Source of the DNA: Brucella pituitosa
GTDB lineage: Bacteria; Pseudomonadota; Alphaproteobacteria; Rhizobiales; Rhizobiaceae
Assembly (NCBI RefSeq): GCF_003049685.1
Contig: NZ_PYSY02000001.1
Span: forward strand, 1,860,001-1,924,000
Length of the DNA stretch: 64,000 nt
Direction: 5' to 3'
Made by a program: the position numbers and the translations under genes. The notes beneath the pieces were generated by a model. That model had not been told where the DNA came from. It worked only from the letters and a program-made list of their open reading frames with translations, and searched no databases. This document shows, one piece after another, positions 16,235-25,880 of this stretch; the stretch's first letter is position 1, and every line of letters starts with the position of its first letter.

Positions 16235-17350
16235 TCAAATCTTGTTGCCAATTGGAAAGCCGGTTGAGACTTTTCTCACCGGCATTTCATCGGTGGGAAT
16301 GATCCAGCCATTGTGAATGGTGACGCGAACCTCATCGCCTTCTTCCAGTCGTACCGGATCACGCACTTCAAAATGCAGGTGAATATCCGGCTTTGCCACC
16401 GGATGCGCTTCAATGCGCGAACCGCCACCCCGATAGACGGACCGCTTAACCCGCACCGCAATGCCGCCTGTTTCAGTCAGCTGCAAATCCTCTGCCCGAA
16501 CGCAGAGCTGCGCATTGGCACGCGGCATTTCAATACCGGAACAACGCACTTGCGCACGGCTTCCAAGCACCAGCGCCTCGCAATGTCCCGCTTGCGCAAA
16601 GGACACAACCTCCGCAGGCAACACCATGCCATGCGCGATGAAGGACGCGACCATTTCGCTGGCTGGTTCCTCATAGAGTTTGCGCGGCGTATCAAACTGC
16701 TGAAGCTTGCCATGATCAAGCACCGCAATCCGGTCAGCAAGCGCCATGGCCTCCGCCTGATCATGCGTAATGTAAATAATCGTCGTGCCGGTGCGCTTGT
16801 GGAAAGCCGCAAACTCGTCTTCCATCGAAGCCCGCAGGTGCACATCGAGATTGGCTAACGGCTCGTCAAACAGCACCAGTGACGGCGCTGCCACCAGACA
16901 GCGGGCCAAAGCCACACGCTGCCGCTGACCACCCGAAAGATTGGCCGGGCGACGATCACCAAAGCCGTCAAGATCCACCAGCGCAAGCGCTTGCTTCACA
17001 CGGGCCTCACGCTCCGCTTTGGCAACCTTTGCCACCCGCAGACTATAGCCGACATTTTCCGCCACGGTCATATGCGGCCAGAGCGCATAATTCTGGAAAA
17101 CGATACCGACCTGACGCTTTTCCGGTGGCACATTGCCATCCACATGGGAAACGCGGCTGTCACCAATATGGATTTCGCCGCCGTCAAGTTCTTCAAAACC
17201 TGCAATCATCCGCAGAAGCGTGGTCTTGCCGCAGCCCGATGGTCCGAGAATGGCAACAAACTCGCCGTCCTTCACATCGAGCGACACTTCAGACAGGGCC
17301 TGAAACTCGTTGAAGGCCTTGGAAACAGAAGCGATTTTCAGTCGCGCCAT
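16235..17350 (-). CDS. ABC transporter ATPase, Fe(III)/AEP-type (FbpC-like)
   Basis: Encodes 371 aa. Walker A GPSGCGKTT at about 36-44, Q-loop VFQNYALWPH, signature LSGGQRQRVALAR, Walker B VLFDEPLANLD and switch ITHDQAEAM, then a C-terminal TOBE-like domain. The start overlaps the permease stop by 13 bp. With the fused permease and class-1 binding protein it forms a complete importer of the iron/thiamine/phosphonate type. The substrate is not evident. Confidence 0.9.
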   Translation of the reverse strand: MARLKIASVSKAFNEFQALSEVSLDVKDGEFVAILGPSGCGKTTLLRMIAGFEELDGGEIHIGDSRVSHVDGNVPPEKRQVGIVFQNYALWPHMTVAENVGYSLRVAKVAKAEREARVKQALALVDLDGFGDRRPANLSGGQRQRVALARCLVAAPSLVLFDEPLANLDVHLRASMEDEFAAFHKRTGTTIIYITHDQAEAMALADRIAVLDHGKLQQFDTPRKLYEEPASEMVASFIAHGMVLPAEVVSFAQAGHCEALVLGSRAQVRCSGIEMPRANAQLCVRAEDLQLTETGGIAVRVKRSVYRGGGSRIEAHPVAKPDIHLHFEVRDPVRLEEGDEVRVTIHNGWIIPTDEMPVRKVSTGFPIGNKI

Positions 17351-19038
17351 GGCAGCACCCCGTTTGGAAGACGCCGCGCAAACAGATTTGTTGCAAGCAT
17401 CAGCATGAATGTCACCGCAACGGCCAAAATGGATATGGCAGCCGCATAGGCGGAATCGCCCGCCTGTTCAAAAGAAAACATCACCACGCCCAGCGTTTCC
17501 GATCCAGACGCCCAGAGAAGCGCTGAAACCGTCAGCTCACAGAATGCGGTCATGAAAATGAGCACGCCGCCTGCAAGCGTCGCTGGTGCGACAAGAGGAA
17601 ATATAATGGTCCTGAGCCGATAGAAAAGCCCCGCACCCGCAATTCGCGCGGCTTCTTCCAGCGCACGGTCAATCTGGTGGAGACCCGCAACCGTTGGCCG
17701 CAATGCCAGCACGAAGAAGCGTGCAAGATAGGCAAACAGGATGATCCACAGCGTGTTGTAGAGACTGAAACCCACCAGCGGCAGCGGCTTTAAGAACATC
17801 AGCAGACAGGCGATGGCCAGCACCACGCCCGGTAACGCATAAGGCATCTCGGCTGCAAAATTCAGGATCGGCGTCCAGCGCCGTTTGCGCCATGCCAGCA
17901 TATAGGCAAGCGGAACGGCTATCAGCACCGCAAACACTGCCGCAGCAAAGGACAGCATCAGGCTATTACCAAAGGCGCGCGCCGAACCCGCATGTTCAAG
18001 CATGACAAAGCGGAAATTTTCAAGCGTTGCCGTGGCAAACGTAAGCGGCACGCCATAGGCTGGAACCAGTGCTGAAAGGGTCAAACCAATCAAGGGCAAG
18101 AATAGCACCACCACGATCAACAGCCATGCAGCCAGCTCCGCCCACATGCGCCATACGCCAAGCGCAAAAGGTGCAGCGGGCAGCGACGTTGAAACAATGC
18201 GAAAATCGCGGCGGCGCGAAGCATAATCCTGTGCTGCGATCCCTGCCATGGCGATCAGACCAATCAGCACTGAAAGCACGGCGACGCTCGACAGTACAGC
18301 AGGCCCACCGCCCGCAAGGCGCTGATAAATCAACGTTGGCAGAACAAGATAATTCGATGGAATCCCCAGAAATGCCGGGATGCCGAAATTGCCGACGCAG
18401 GAAACAAAGGCCAAGGCGGCGGCACCGATGATAGACGGCGTCATCAGCGGCAGAATGATGGTGCGCAGAACGGTCCATTTGCTGGCACCGGCACTCAGAC
18501 CGGCTTCCACCAGCTCGCGTGGGAGTTTGCGCAGGCCCGCCCGTACAATCAGAAAGACCAGCGGTCCATATTGCACGCCAAGCAGAGAGATGATGCCCCA
18601 GACGGAATAAAGCGGATTACGGCTTCCCAGCGGCGGCGCCATGCCGATGATCTTGAGGAACTGGCTGGAAGGCCCGAAAAGCTGGAGCCACGCCAGCGCT
18701 GTTACCTGCGGGGCGATCAGCAGCGGAGTCACATAGAAAAGAACGAAGACATTGCGCCCGCGCATATCGGTGAGGCCGACGAGCAACGCCGCCACAATGC
18801 CAAACGCCAGCGCCAGCAGCGTGCCGCCAATACCGATCTGAAGCGAATGCCATGTGGCAATCCATGTCGAGCGGCTGCTCAGCGTTTCAGTGAGCACCGA
18901 TATCGAAAACTGTCCCTGCGGCGCAACAAGTTCAACGAGCAGACGCGCCATCGGCAGAAGCGAAAGCACTGCAACAATCAGCGTTACACCAACAATCAGG
19001 GCCGCATCACGGCCCTGAATATCTCGAAACATGCGCAT
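17338..19038 (-). CDS. ABC transporter permease, fused double-domain (FbpB-like)
   Basis: Encodes 566 aa with about twelve membrane segments. Two BPD_transp_1 halves are fused in one chain, each with an EAA-type loop (ELVEAGLSAGASKWTVLRTIILPLM and EEAARIAGAGLFYRLRTIIFPLV). This arrangement is usual in the Fe(III)/2-aminoethylphosphonate/thiamine class. It starts 9 bp after the binding-protein stop and overlaps the ATPase gene, so the three are translationally linked. Confidence 0.92.
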   Translation of the reverse strand: MRMFRDIQGRDAALIVGVTLIVAVLSLLPMARLLVELVAPQGQFSISVLTETLSSRSTWIATWHSLQIGIGGTLLALAFGIVAALLVGLTDMRGRNVFVLFYVTPLLIAPQVTALAWLQLFGPSSQFLKIIGMAPPLGSRNPLYSVWGIISLLGVQYGPLVFLIVRAGLRKLPRELVEAGLSAGASKWTVLRTIILPLMTPSIIGAAALAFVSCVGNFGIPAFLGIPSNYLVLPTLIYQRLAGGGPAVLSSVAVLSVLIGLIAMAGIAAQDYASRRRDFRIVSTSLPAAPFALGVWRMWAELAAWLLIVVVLFLPLIGLTLSALVPAYGVPLTFATATLENFRFVMLEHAGSARAFGNSLMLSFAAAVFAVLIAVPLAYMLAWRKRRWTPILNFAAEMPYALPGVVLAIACLLMFLKPLPLVGFSLYNTLWIILFAYLARFFVLALRPTVAGLHQIDRALEEAARIAGAGLFYRLRTIIFPLVAPATLAGGVLIFMTAFCELTVSALLWASGSETLGVVMFSFEQAGDSAYAAAISILAVAVTFMLMLATNLFARRLPNGVLPWRD

Positions 19039-19047
19039 TAAAATGCC

Positions 19048-20028
19048 TTATCCACCAAACAGCTCGGAGAACTGCTTCTTGTCGGCATCAGTCTGATCGA
19101 GAACCTTCTGGGTGTCGATAGACATGATGCTGATCTTGGTGCCTTCTGGCAGCCACGCAGGGCGACCAACGCCGTCCTTGGCAGGCAGATAGCCCTGCTC
19201 AAGTGCCAGCTTCTGACCATCATCCGACAGGATGAAATCGACGAACTTCTTTGCGCCATCAACGTTCTTGGCGGTTGCCATGATCGCAACCGGTTCAGTC
19301 ACTGCAGGCACGCCTTCCGACGGGAAGACGAACTCAATCGGCGAACCCTTGGCCTTGGCATTGAGCGCCATGAAATCAACCAAAATGCCGTAAGGCTTTT
19401 CGCCGCTCGCAACCGACTTCAGCACGGCGCCGTTGCCCTTGACGCTTGCGAGTTCGTTGGTCTTGAGGTTCTTGAAATAATCCCAGCCAAGATCCTTATC
19501 GAGCGCAAAACCGCTCAGGAGATAGGCGGCAGCACCCGAATAAAGCGGGCTTGGCATGACCACCTGACCCTTATAATCAGCCTTGGCGAGATCGGCCCAA
19601 TGTTCAGGCTTTTGGGACGCGCCCGTGTTGTAGGCAATGCCGGTGGTGATCAGCTTGGAGCCGAAATAGGTCTTGTCTGCGTCGTAGCTATCAGCAGAAA
19701 AACCATCAACCTTGGCATCCGTATAAGGAAGCAGGCGCTTGTCCTTCTTGAGACCTTCCATTGTCACCGCATCAGCGATCAGTAGAACGTCAGGCTGTGG
19801 CGCGCCAGCGGAAAACTCGGCGGCAAGCTTGGTGAGGAGTTCGCTCGTTCCCGAACGGAAAATCTGCACATCCGTATCAGGATTGGCTTTGCGGAAAGCT
19901 TCAACCGTTTTGGTCGCATCCGCTTCCGGTTGCGACGTATAGAGCGTCAGCGTATCGGCCTGCGCCACGGCGATGGAAAGAGCAAGAAGAGCAGGAATAG
20001 CACTGGCCCGCTTCAGCATCTTGGTCAT
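19048..20028 (-). CDS. ABC transporter periplasmic binding protein (class-1, Fe(III)-type)
   Basis: Encodes 326 aa from the ATG at 20028, preceded by GGAG; the frame extends 43 codons further upstream but those residues are not a signal peptide. Residues 1-22 are a signal peptide (AIPALLALSIAVAQA). The mature protein begins DTLTLYTSQPEADATKTVEAF and has the family's DVLLIADAVTMEGLKK segment. I see no adjacent Tyr-Tyr pair of the kind that binds iron in FbpA, so a non-iron ligand is plausible. First gene of the importer operon. The nearby lysine cluster is separated by 333 bp and a terminator. Confidence 0.85.
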   Translation of the reverse strand: MTKMLKRASAIPALLALSIAVAQADTLTLYTSQPEADATKTVEAFRKANPDTDVQIFRSGTSELLTKLAAEFSAGAPQPDVLLIADAVTMEGLKKDKRLLPYTDAKVDGFSADSYDADKTYFGSKLITTGIAYNTGASQKPEHWADLAKADYKGQVVMPSPLYSGAAAYLLSGFALDKDLGWDYFKNLKTNELASVKGNGAVLKSVASGEKPYGILVDFMALNAKAKGSPIEFVFPSEGVPAVTEPVAIMATAKNVDGAKKFVDFILSDDGQKLALEQGYLPAKDGVGRPAWLPEGTKISIMSIDTQKVLDQTDADKKQFSELFGG

Positions 20029-20361
20029 GGAGTTGGCTCCTCGAATTTCTGTGTGGTTTTCGGCAGTATGTGCCGCTGCTCCGGCGTGATTACGCTGCAT
20101 GCGAGCTGAAATGGCGCAGATACTGTCATATCGAGAAGCGCGATCATTCCTGTTCATGACTCACCTGTCAAACAAATCTCTAAAACATCCGCCAGAAAAT
20201 CGGAACTGATTTCAGAAAGCAAAATGCCCTCCGGCAGATTTTTGATCCGCAGAAGGGCATTGATCACTTGATCGTTTTACCTTCCGCATCTCTTCCATTC
20301 GGAAGCGACGCGGATGCCATAACGGGCTTTAGCTTCAATTATATGACAGTGTGAGCCAGCT
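20029..20361. other. intergenic gap with ABC promoter and amaA terminator
   Basis: The left part holds the ribosome site and presumed promoter of the ABC operon. The right part holds the hairpin at 20223-20261. No gene and no known repeat are visible in the rest. Confidence 0.6.
20223..20261 (-). terminator. hairpin, probable terminator of amaA
   Basis: Arms AATGCCCT (20223-20230) and AGGGCATT (20254-20261) with an internally structured 23-nt loop. On the minus strand it is followed by TTTGCTTT. Confidence 0.5.
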
Positions 20362-21663
20362 TCAGATGATTATCTCAGCCGCGTGCGCTACCTGTGCTCC
20401 GGCTTCATAATAAGCCTCGCGCAAGCCGCGGAAATTCTGCGCCTTTGGATCAGTGACAGGCAACGGCAGATCGTCTTCGGAAATTACGCCTGAAACGAGT
20501 TGTGCCAATAAGCGCCCGAATACCGTACCCGGCGCAATGCCACGGCCATTATAGCCAGAGAAGCCAACGACATTACGTCCAAGACGATGGAACTTCGGCA
20601 GGCTGTCATTGGTCATGCCGATCTTGCCATACCATTCGGCTTCAAACTCGACATTTCCGATCTGCGGGAACAGGCGCTTCAATGATTTTTTAGCCCATAC
20701 CGTATGAACGGCAGCACCAGTATTGCGCAACGCACCAACACTACCAAACACGAGACGGCCCTGCTGATCGAAGCGGAAAGAAGAGAGAACTTCCTTCGTA
20801 TCCCACGCACCCTGACGTTCTGGCAGAATGCTCTTTTTCAAATTGTCAGAAAGCGGCTTGGTCGCCATGTTGAAATAAGGCAGATGCACCAGTTCCGCGC
20901 GCACCTCTGCCCATGGTACATTGGTATAGGCGTTGGTTGCGACCACAACCCAGTCAGCTGTCACAGTACCGGCAGCGGTCTTCACCACCCACTTGCCGTT
21001 CTGCTCGCTGGCACCCGTTACAGGGCTTGCCGTAAAGATTTGTGCACCTGCAGCAACCGCCGCATGTGCCAGACCGCGCACATAAGCAAGTGGCTGAATT
21101 GTACCAGCACGCAGATCGAGCAGAGATCCGGCATAAGCCTTGGTGCCAACCTTGGCTTCAGTTTCCCTGGCGTCGAGCAGCTTCACATTGGCGCCGCGAC
21201 GTGCCCATTGCTCATAGCGATCTTCAAGTTCCTTGAGACCGTTCTTGCCAACGGCACAATGCAGCGTTCCCTGCTTTTCAACTTCGCAAGCAATCTTGTG
21301 TTTTTCGATCAGTTCAAAAACCAGCTTCGGCGCATTACCGAGAACGTCGAGCAAACGGTCGCCGTGCTTCTGGCCCAGAACACCCGGCAGATCGTCAGGC
21401 ATGACCCACATGCCCGCATTGACCAGACCAACATTACGGCCCGAACCGCCATAGCCGATTTCGATACCTTCCAGCACGATTGCTTTCGTGCCCTTTTCCG
21501 CGAGATGCAACGCAGTGGAAAGCCCGGTGAAACCACCACCAACAATCACCACATCGGCAGTCAGATCGCCTTTAAGAGCAGTTGTTTTTGGTGCAGCTGG
21601 AGCGGTCTTTTCCCAAAGGCCATGAGAGCGTGGATCGTTGAGCATGAACGGCAACCATTTCAT
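20362..21663 (-). CDS. amaA: FAD-dependent L-pipecolate oxidase (AmaA-like)
   Basis: Encodes 433 aa, DAO/OrdL family. FAD-binding motif GGGFTGLSTALHLAEKG begins at residue 42. The blocks GGSGRNVGLVNAG, DRLLDVLGNAPKLVFELIEKH and SGYNGRGIAPGTVFGRLLAQL match the Pseudomonas AmaA pipecolate oxidase as I recall it. That enzyme oxidises L-pipecolate to piperideine-6-carboxylate. The neighbours hglS and an AmaB-like dehydrogenase supply later steps, which supports the call. It is downstream of a LysR gene on the same strand (108-bp gap). Met7 is an alternative start. Other amine oxidases (PuuB-like) cannot be excluded by sequence alone. Confidence 0.78.
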   Translation of the reverse strand: MKWLPFMLNDPRSHGLWEKTAPAAPKTTALKGDLTADVVIVGGGFTGLSTALHLAEKGTKAIVLEGIEIGYGGSGRNVGLVNAGMWVMPDDLPGVLGQKHGDRLLDVLGNAPKLVFELIEKHKIACEVEKQGTLHCAVGKNGLKELEDRYEQWARRGANVKLLDARETEAKVGTKAYAGSLLDLRAGTIQPLAYVRGLAHAAVAAGAQIFTASPVTGASEQNGKWVVKTAAGTVTADWVVVATNAYTNVPWAEVRAELVHLPYFNMATKPLSDNLKKSILPERQGAWDTKEVLSSFRFDQQGRLVFGSVGALRNTGAAVHTVWAKKSLKRLFPQIGNVEFEAEWYGKIGMTNDSLPKFHRLGRNVVGFSGYNGRGIAPGTVFGRLLAQLVSGVISEDDLPLPVTDPKAQNFRGLREAYYEAGAQVAHAAEIII

Positions 21664-21771
21664 AGAATGAAAAACAGACGGCTTTTACCGCCAAAACTAT
21701 TTCACGCGCTGGAAGTCTCAATGACAGCAATATTTATGCAACAATTCATGCCGGTTGGGAATGAACTTACC

Positions 21772-22677
21772 CTATAGGACAACGTTCCCCACCTGCCCTG
21801 CGATCCACTGACAGAAAACCTGCGTCAGCGGGTTCTCAAGTTTGCCTTCCGGAACCACCAGATAATAGTCATTCTCGGTCCGCATCGGCTGCTCGAAAAG
21901 CATGACCAGTTCGCCGTTACGCAGCTCTTGCTCAATCAGATAAAGCGGCAGTAAAGCGAAGCCGAGCCCCGCAAGCGCAGCGCCAATTACCATGGAAAAC
22001 TGATCGAACCGATGGCCGCGATAGGCGGACTTGCCTTCAATGCCACAGCTTTCAAACCATTGCGCCCACATTTTCGGGCGGGTCGCGAGATGCAGCAGCG
22101 GCTCGTTTTCAAGTTCTTCGGGATTGGCGGGATGTCGTGCTTTGAGTAGACTTGGGCTGGCCACCGGCACAATGACTTCACTGCACAGAAATGTGCATGT
22201 CGCATGTGCCCAGACCGGCTGGCCATAGTGAATAGCGAGATCGAATGGCTGTTCTTCAAAGTCGAAAACGCCGGACCGCGAGGCGACATTGATTGCAATC
22301 CCGGGATGCTTTTCAATAAAATCCGGAATACGCGGCATCAGCCAGCGTGTGCCAAAGGTCGGCAGGGTTGCAACACTGAATGAAGAGGTCGATTGTGCCG
22401 ACGCCATTGCACGCAGCATCGTGTCTTCCGTCTGGTTGAGCAAACGCCGCACTTCCGGCAGGAACTTACGCCCGGCATCAGACAAAAGAATGCGTTGACG
22501 GATGCGCTCAAACAGCAGCACGCCAAGTTGGCTTTCAAGATCCTTGATTTGACGGCTGACAGCACTCTGCGTGAGATTAAGTTCATTGGCGGCTTGCGTG
22601 AAACTGCCATGCCGGGCCGCACATTCAAACGCCTGTAGCGTGGCAATGTCGGGGATCAGTCTCCTGCTAAGCTTCAT
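21772..22677 (-). CDS. LysR-family regulator (GcvA-like) of the lysine/pipecolate cluster
   Basis: Encodes 301 aa. N-terminal winged helix GSFTQAANELNLTQSAVSRQIKDLE at about 25-50; the effector domain carries PDFIEKHPGIAINV and a hydrophobic C-terminus. It lies between amaA (same strand) and hglS (divergent), the normal position for a LysR regulator of both. A TATGAT-N8-ATCATA dyad is in the 149-bp divergent gap. Confidence 0.9.
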   Translation of the reverse strand: MKLSRRLIPDIATLQAFECAARHGSFTQAANELNLTQSAVSRQIKDLESQLGVLLFERIRQRILLSDAGRKFLPEVRRLLNQTEDTMLRAMASAQSTSSFSVATLPTFGTRWLMPRIPDFIEKHPGIAINVASRSGVFDFEEQPFDLAIHYGQPVWAHATCTFLCSEVIVPVASPSLLKARHPANPEELENEPLLHLATRPKMWAQWFESCGIEGKSAYRGHRFDQFSMVIGAALAGLGFALLPLYLIEQELRNGELVMLFEQPMRTENDYYLVVPEGKLENPLTQVFCQWIAGQVGNVVL

Positions 22678-22734
22678 TCCAATCTCGCATTAACATAGTT
22701 GCGTTCGTCGCAATCATAACGGCAAAACGGCTGA

Positions 22735-22754
22735 TATGATACATTTTCATCATA
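22735..22754. promoter_or_regulatory. dyad in the lysR-hglS divergent promoter
   Basis: TATGAT (22735-22740), eight bases, ATCATA (22749-22754); a T-N-A type inverted repeat suitable for a LysR dimer, 57 bp upstream of lysR and 72 bp upstream of hglS. Confidence 0.45.
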
Positions 22755-22826
22755 ATCCAGGCATGTTCCTCCCGCAAATAACATGTCCGTCCCCAAGATG
22801 ACACAAGTTCTACGGAAGCTTTCGCA

Positions 22827-24227
22827 ATGAACGAGCATAAATTCATTTCGCCGGACGCCATTCGCTCTGCCTTTTCGGCAGCCATGTCGGCCATGTATAA
22901 GGAAGAAGTGCCTGCTTATGGCACATTGATGGAACTCGTCTCCGATGTGAACGCGAAAGTTCTGGCAGACGATGCGCATCTGCATGAGCGTCTGACGGAA
23001 ACAGATTCGCTTGAACGCATTTCCGAAGAACGTCACGGTGCAATCCGTCTCGGCACTGCTGCTGAACTCTCGATGATGCGCCGCGTTTTCTCCGTCATGG
23101 GCATGTTTCCGGTTGGTTACTACGATTTGAGTGCGGCTGGCGTGCCAGTGCATTCCACCGCCTTCCGCCCGATCGACGATGCAGCACTCAAGCACAATCC
23201 ATTCCGTGTGTTCACGTCGCTCCTGCGCCTTGACCTGATTTCGGACGAAAAGCTGCGTGCAGAATCGGAAGAGGTTCTCGCGAAGCGCCAAATCTTCACG
23301 CCGGGCGCAATTGCGCTTGTCGAAAAGGCAGAAGCCGATGGTGGCCTTGATGAAGGTGATGCGAAGATCTTCGTTGCAGAAGTGTTGGAGACTTTCCGCT
23401 GGCATGATCATGCCAATGTCAGCGCCGAGCTTTACCATCGCCTCCACGATGCGCATCGCCTGATCGCCGACGTTGTTTCCTTCAAGGGTCCGCACATCAA
23501 CCATCTGACACCACGCACGCTCGACATCGACGCCGTGCAGGTTCAGATGCCAGATCGCGGCATCAACCCGAAGGCAGTTGTCGAAGGTCCGCCAACCCGC
23601 AAATGCCCGATCCTTCTGCGCCAGACCTCGTTCAAGGCACTGGAAGAAGAAGTTTCGTTTGTCAGCGCAGACGGCACCTGGACACCAGGCTCCCACACTG
23701 CCCGTTTCGGTGAAATCGAACAGCGTGGCGTAGCGTTAACACCAAAGGGCCGTGCGCTCTATGACAAGCTGCTCAACGACACCCGTGCAGTTGCCCGCCC
23801 TGCTCCGGATGGCTCAAACTCGGCTGAATATGTGAAGGCACTAAGCGACACCTTTGCCGCTTTCCCTGACACATGGGCTGGCGTGCGCGAAGAAGCCCTT
23901 GGCTATTTCGCCTATTCGGTGAAGGATGCTGCACGTCTTGCAGCCTTCCCGGCTAATACCGATATTGAAACTCTGATCGAAGGCGGCGCAGTCCAGTTCG
24001 ATCCGATTATCTATGAAGACTTCCTGCCGGTTAGTGCTGCTGGTATCTTCCAGTCCAATCTGGGCGACGACGACGCACAGGATTTTGTGGAAAGCCCGAA
24101 CCAGAAGCGTTTCGAGGAAGACCTTGGCGCCAAGGTTCTCAATGAATTCGAGCATTATGCTCGCATCGAACGCGAATCTATTGAAGCTGTACTTGCCCGC
24201 TTGAGCGGTCTTGAAGCAGCCGAATAA
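22827..24227 (+). CDS. hglS: HglS, 2-oxoadipate dioxygenase/decarboxylase (DUF1338)
   Basis: Encodes 466 aa, vicinal-oxygen-chelate fold. It converts 2-oxoadipate to D-2-hydroxyglutarate and CO2 with O2 and Fe(II). The known Pseudomonas putida residues can be placed: His70 and Arg74 in EERHGAIRLG, His226 in GPHINHLTPR, and the third ligand Glu at about 296 in FGEIEQRG. Length matches the family. It is divergent from lysR and 26 bp upstream of the AmaB-like gene, so both probably form one operon. No D-2-hydroxyglutarate dehydrogenase is in the window. Confidence 0.93.
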   Translation: MNEHKFISPDAIRSAFSAAMSAMYKEEVPAYGTLMELVSDVNAKVLADDAHLHERLTETDSLERISEERHGAIRLGTAAELSMMRRVFSVMGMFPVGYYDLSAAGVPVHSTAFRPIDDAALKHNPFRVFTSLLRLDLISDEKLRAESEEVLAKRQIFTPGAIALVEKAEADGGLDEGDAKIFVAEVLETFRWHDHANVSAELYHRLHDAHRLIADVVSFKGPHINHLTPRTLDIDAVQVQMPDRGINPKAVVEGPPTRKCPILLRQTSFKALEEEVSFVSADGTWTPGSHTARFGEIEQRGVALTPKGRALYDKLLNDTRAVARPAPDGSNSAEYVKALSDTFAAFPDTWAGVREEALGYFAYSVKDAARLAAFPANTDIETLIEGGAVQFDPIIYEDFLPVSAAGIFQSNLGDDDAQDFVESPNQKRFEEDLGAKVLNEFEHYARIERESIEAVLARLSGLEAAE

Positions 24228-24253
24228 ACCAATACTGACTTAAGAGGAAAACC

Positions 24254-25785
24254 ATGAACACCGCTGTTAAAAAACTCGACGTGAAGCAGGAAGCTGCAAA
24301 TCTTCTGTCCAAGCTTGGCGTTGACGCCTCGATCTACACATCGGGCGACCTTGCTGGTTTCAGCCCGGTTTCCGGCGAGCAGATTGCTTCGGTCAAGACC
24401 CACAGCAAGGAAGATGCAGCCAAGATCATCGACAAGGCTGATGAAGCTTTCCGTGCTTGGCGCACTGTTCCAGCACCAAAGCGTGGCGAACTGATCCGTC
24501 TCTTGGGTGAAGAACTGCGTGCTTCCAAGGAAGATCTCGGCCGTCTCGTTTCGCTCGAAGCTGGCAAGATTCCTTCGGAAGGCCTCGGCGAAGTTCAGGA
24601 AATGATCGACATCTGCGATTTTGCAGTTGGTCTGTCGCGTCAGCTTTACGGCCTCACAATCGCTACCGAACGCGCTGGCCATCGTATGATGGAAACCTGG
24701 CATCCGCTTGGCGTTGTCGGCGTTATCTCGGCCTTCAACTTCCCTGTTGCTGTCTGGGCATGGAACTCCGCTCTCGCTATCGTTTGCGGCAACTCGGTTG
24801 TCTGGAAGCCATCGGAAAAGACCCTGCTCACCGCTATTGCATGTGACGCGATCCTGAAGCGCGCCATCAAGCGTTTTGGCGATGCTCCAGAAGGTCTGGC
24901 TGAAGTCGTTCTCGGCGACCGTACGGTTGGTGAAGTTCTCGTTGACAGCCCGAAGGTTCCTGTTCTTTCGGCAACCGGTTCGACCCGCATGGGCCGCGAA
25001 GTGGTCCACGTCTTGCAAAGCGTTTTGCGCGCGCAATCCTCGAACTCGGCGGCAACAATGCCGGTATCGTCTGCCCATCGGCCGATCTCGACATGGCGCT
25101 GCGCGCAATCGCTTTCGGTGCAATGGGCACCGCTGGTCAGCGTTGCACCACGCTCCGTCGTCTGTTCGTGCATGAAAGCGTTTACGACGCTCTCGTTCCA
25201 CGTCTGCAGAAGGCATATGCCAGCGTTACCGTTGGTTCGCCACTCGAAACCACAGCTCTGGTTGGTCCATTGATCGACAAGGTTGCTTTCGACAACATGC
25301 AGAAGGCACTCAAGGAAGCAGCCGCTCACGGCGGTAAGGTACAGGGCGGTGAACGCGTCGACGCTGGCCATGAAAACGCTTACTACGTGCGTCCGGCTAT
25401 TGTCGAAATGCCACGCCAAGAAGGCCCGGTTCTCGAAGAAACCTTCGCACCGATCCTTTACGTCATGAAGTATTCCGACTTCGACGACGTGCTGGCGAGC
25501 CACAACGAAGTTGGCGCAGGCCTGTCCTCGTCGATCTTCACGCTCAACCTGCAGGAAGCAGAACGCTTCCTTTCGGTTGAAGGTTCGGATTGCGGCATTG
25601 CAAACGTCAATATCGGTACTTCGGGTGCTGAAATTGGCGGCGCATTCGGCGGCGAAAAGGAAACCGGCGGCGGCCGTGAATCGGGTTCGGATGCGTGGAA
25701 GGGCTATATGCGCCGCGCAACCAACACTGTGAACTACTCGAAGGCTCTGCCGCTCGCACAGGGCGTTTCCTTCGACATCGACTAA
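24254..25785 (+). pseudogene. amaB: AmaB-like piperideine-6-carboxylate (aminoadipate semialdehyde) dehydrogenase, frameshifted
   Basis: The reading frame from ATG 24254 (after GAGGA) matches an ALDH7-type dehydrogenase up to SATGSTRMGREV, then degenerates to a stop at 25273. From 25003 the next frame continues the family sequence: LAKRFARAILELGGNNAG, then TAGQRCTTLRR with the catalytic cysteine, to a stop at 25785. Restoring one base after 25002 (codon after GRE) gives a 510-aa protein, the normal length. It would oxidise piperideine-6-carboxylate to L-2-aminoadipate, between AmaA and HglS. Either a true inactivating deletion or a sequencing error; both halves otherwise look intact. Confidence 0.88.
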
Positions 25786-25803
25786 CTTTATAAAGACTAA
25801 AAG

Positions 25804-25833
25804 AAAACCCCGCTTTTCAGCGGGGTTTTTTTA
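25804..25833 (+). terminator. Rho-independent terminator of hglS-amaB
   Basis: Stem AAAACCCCGCT/AGCGGGGTTTT, loop TTTC, then a T-run to 25833. Confidence 0.9.
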
Positions 25834-25880
25834 TTATCTCAACATTTGCGATTAGCGAGATTGTGGTTATGACATGCCGA

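Noticed and set aside
25000..25006. programmed ribosomal frameshift in amaB
   Set aside because: No slippery heptamer or nearby stimulatory structure, and this family is not known to use recoding; deletion or sequencing error is simpler.
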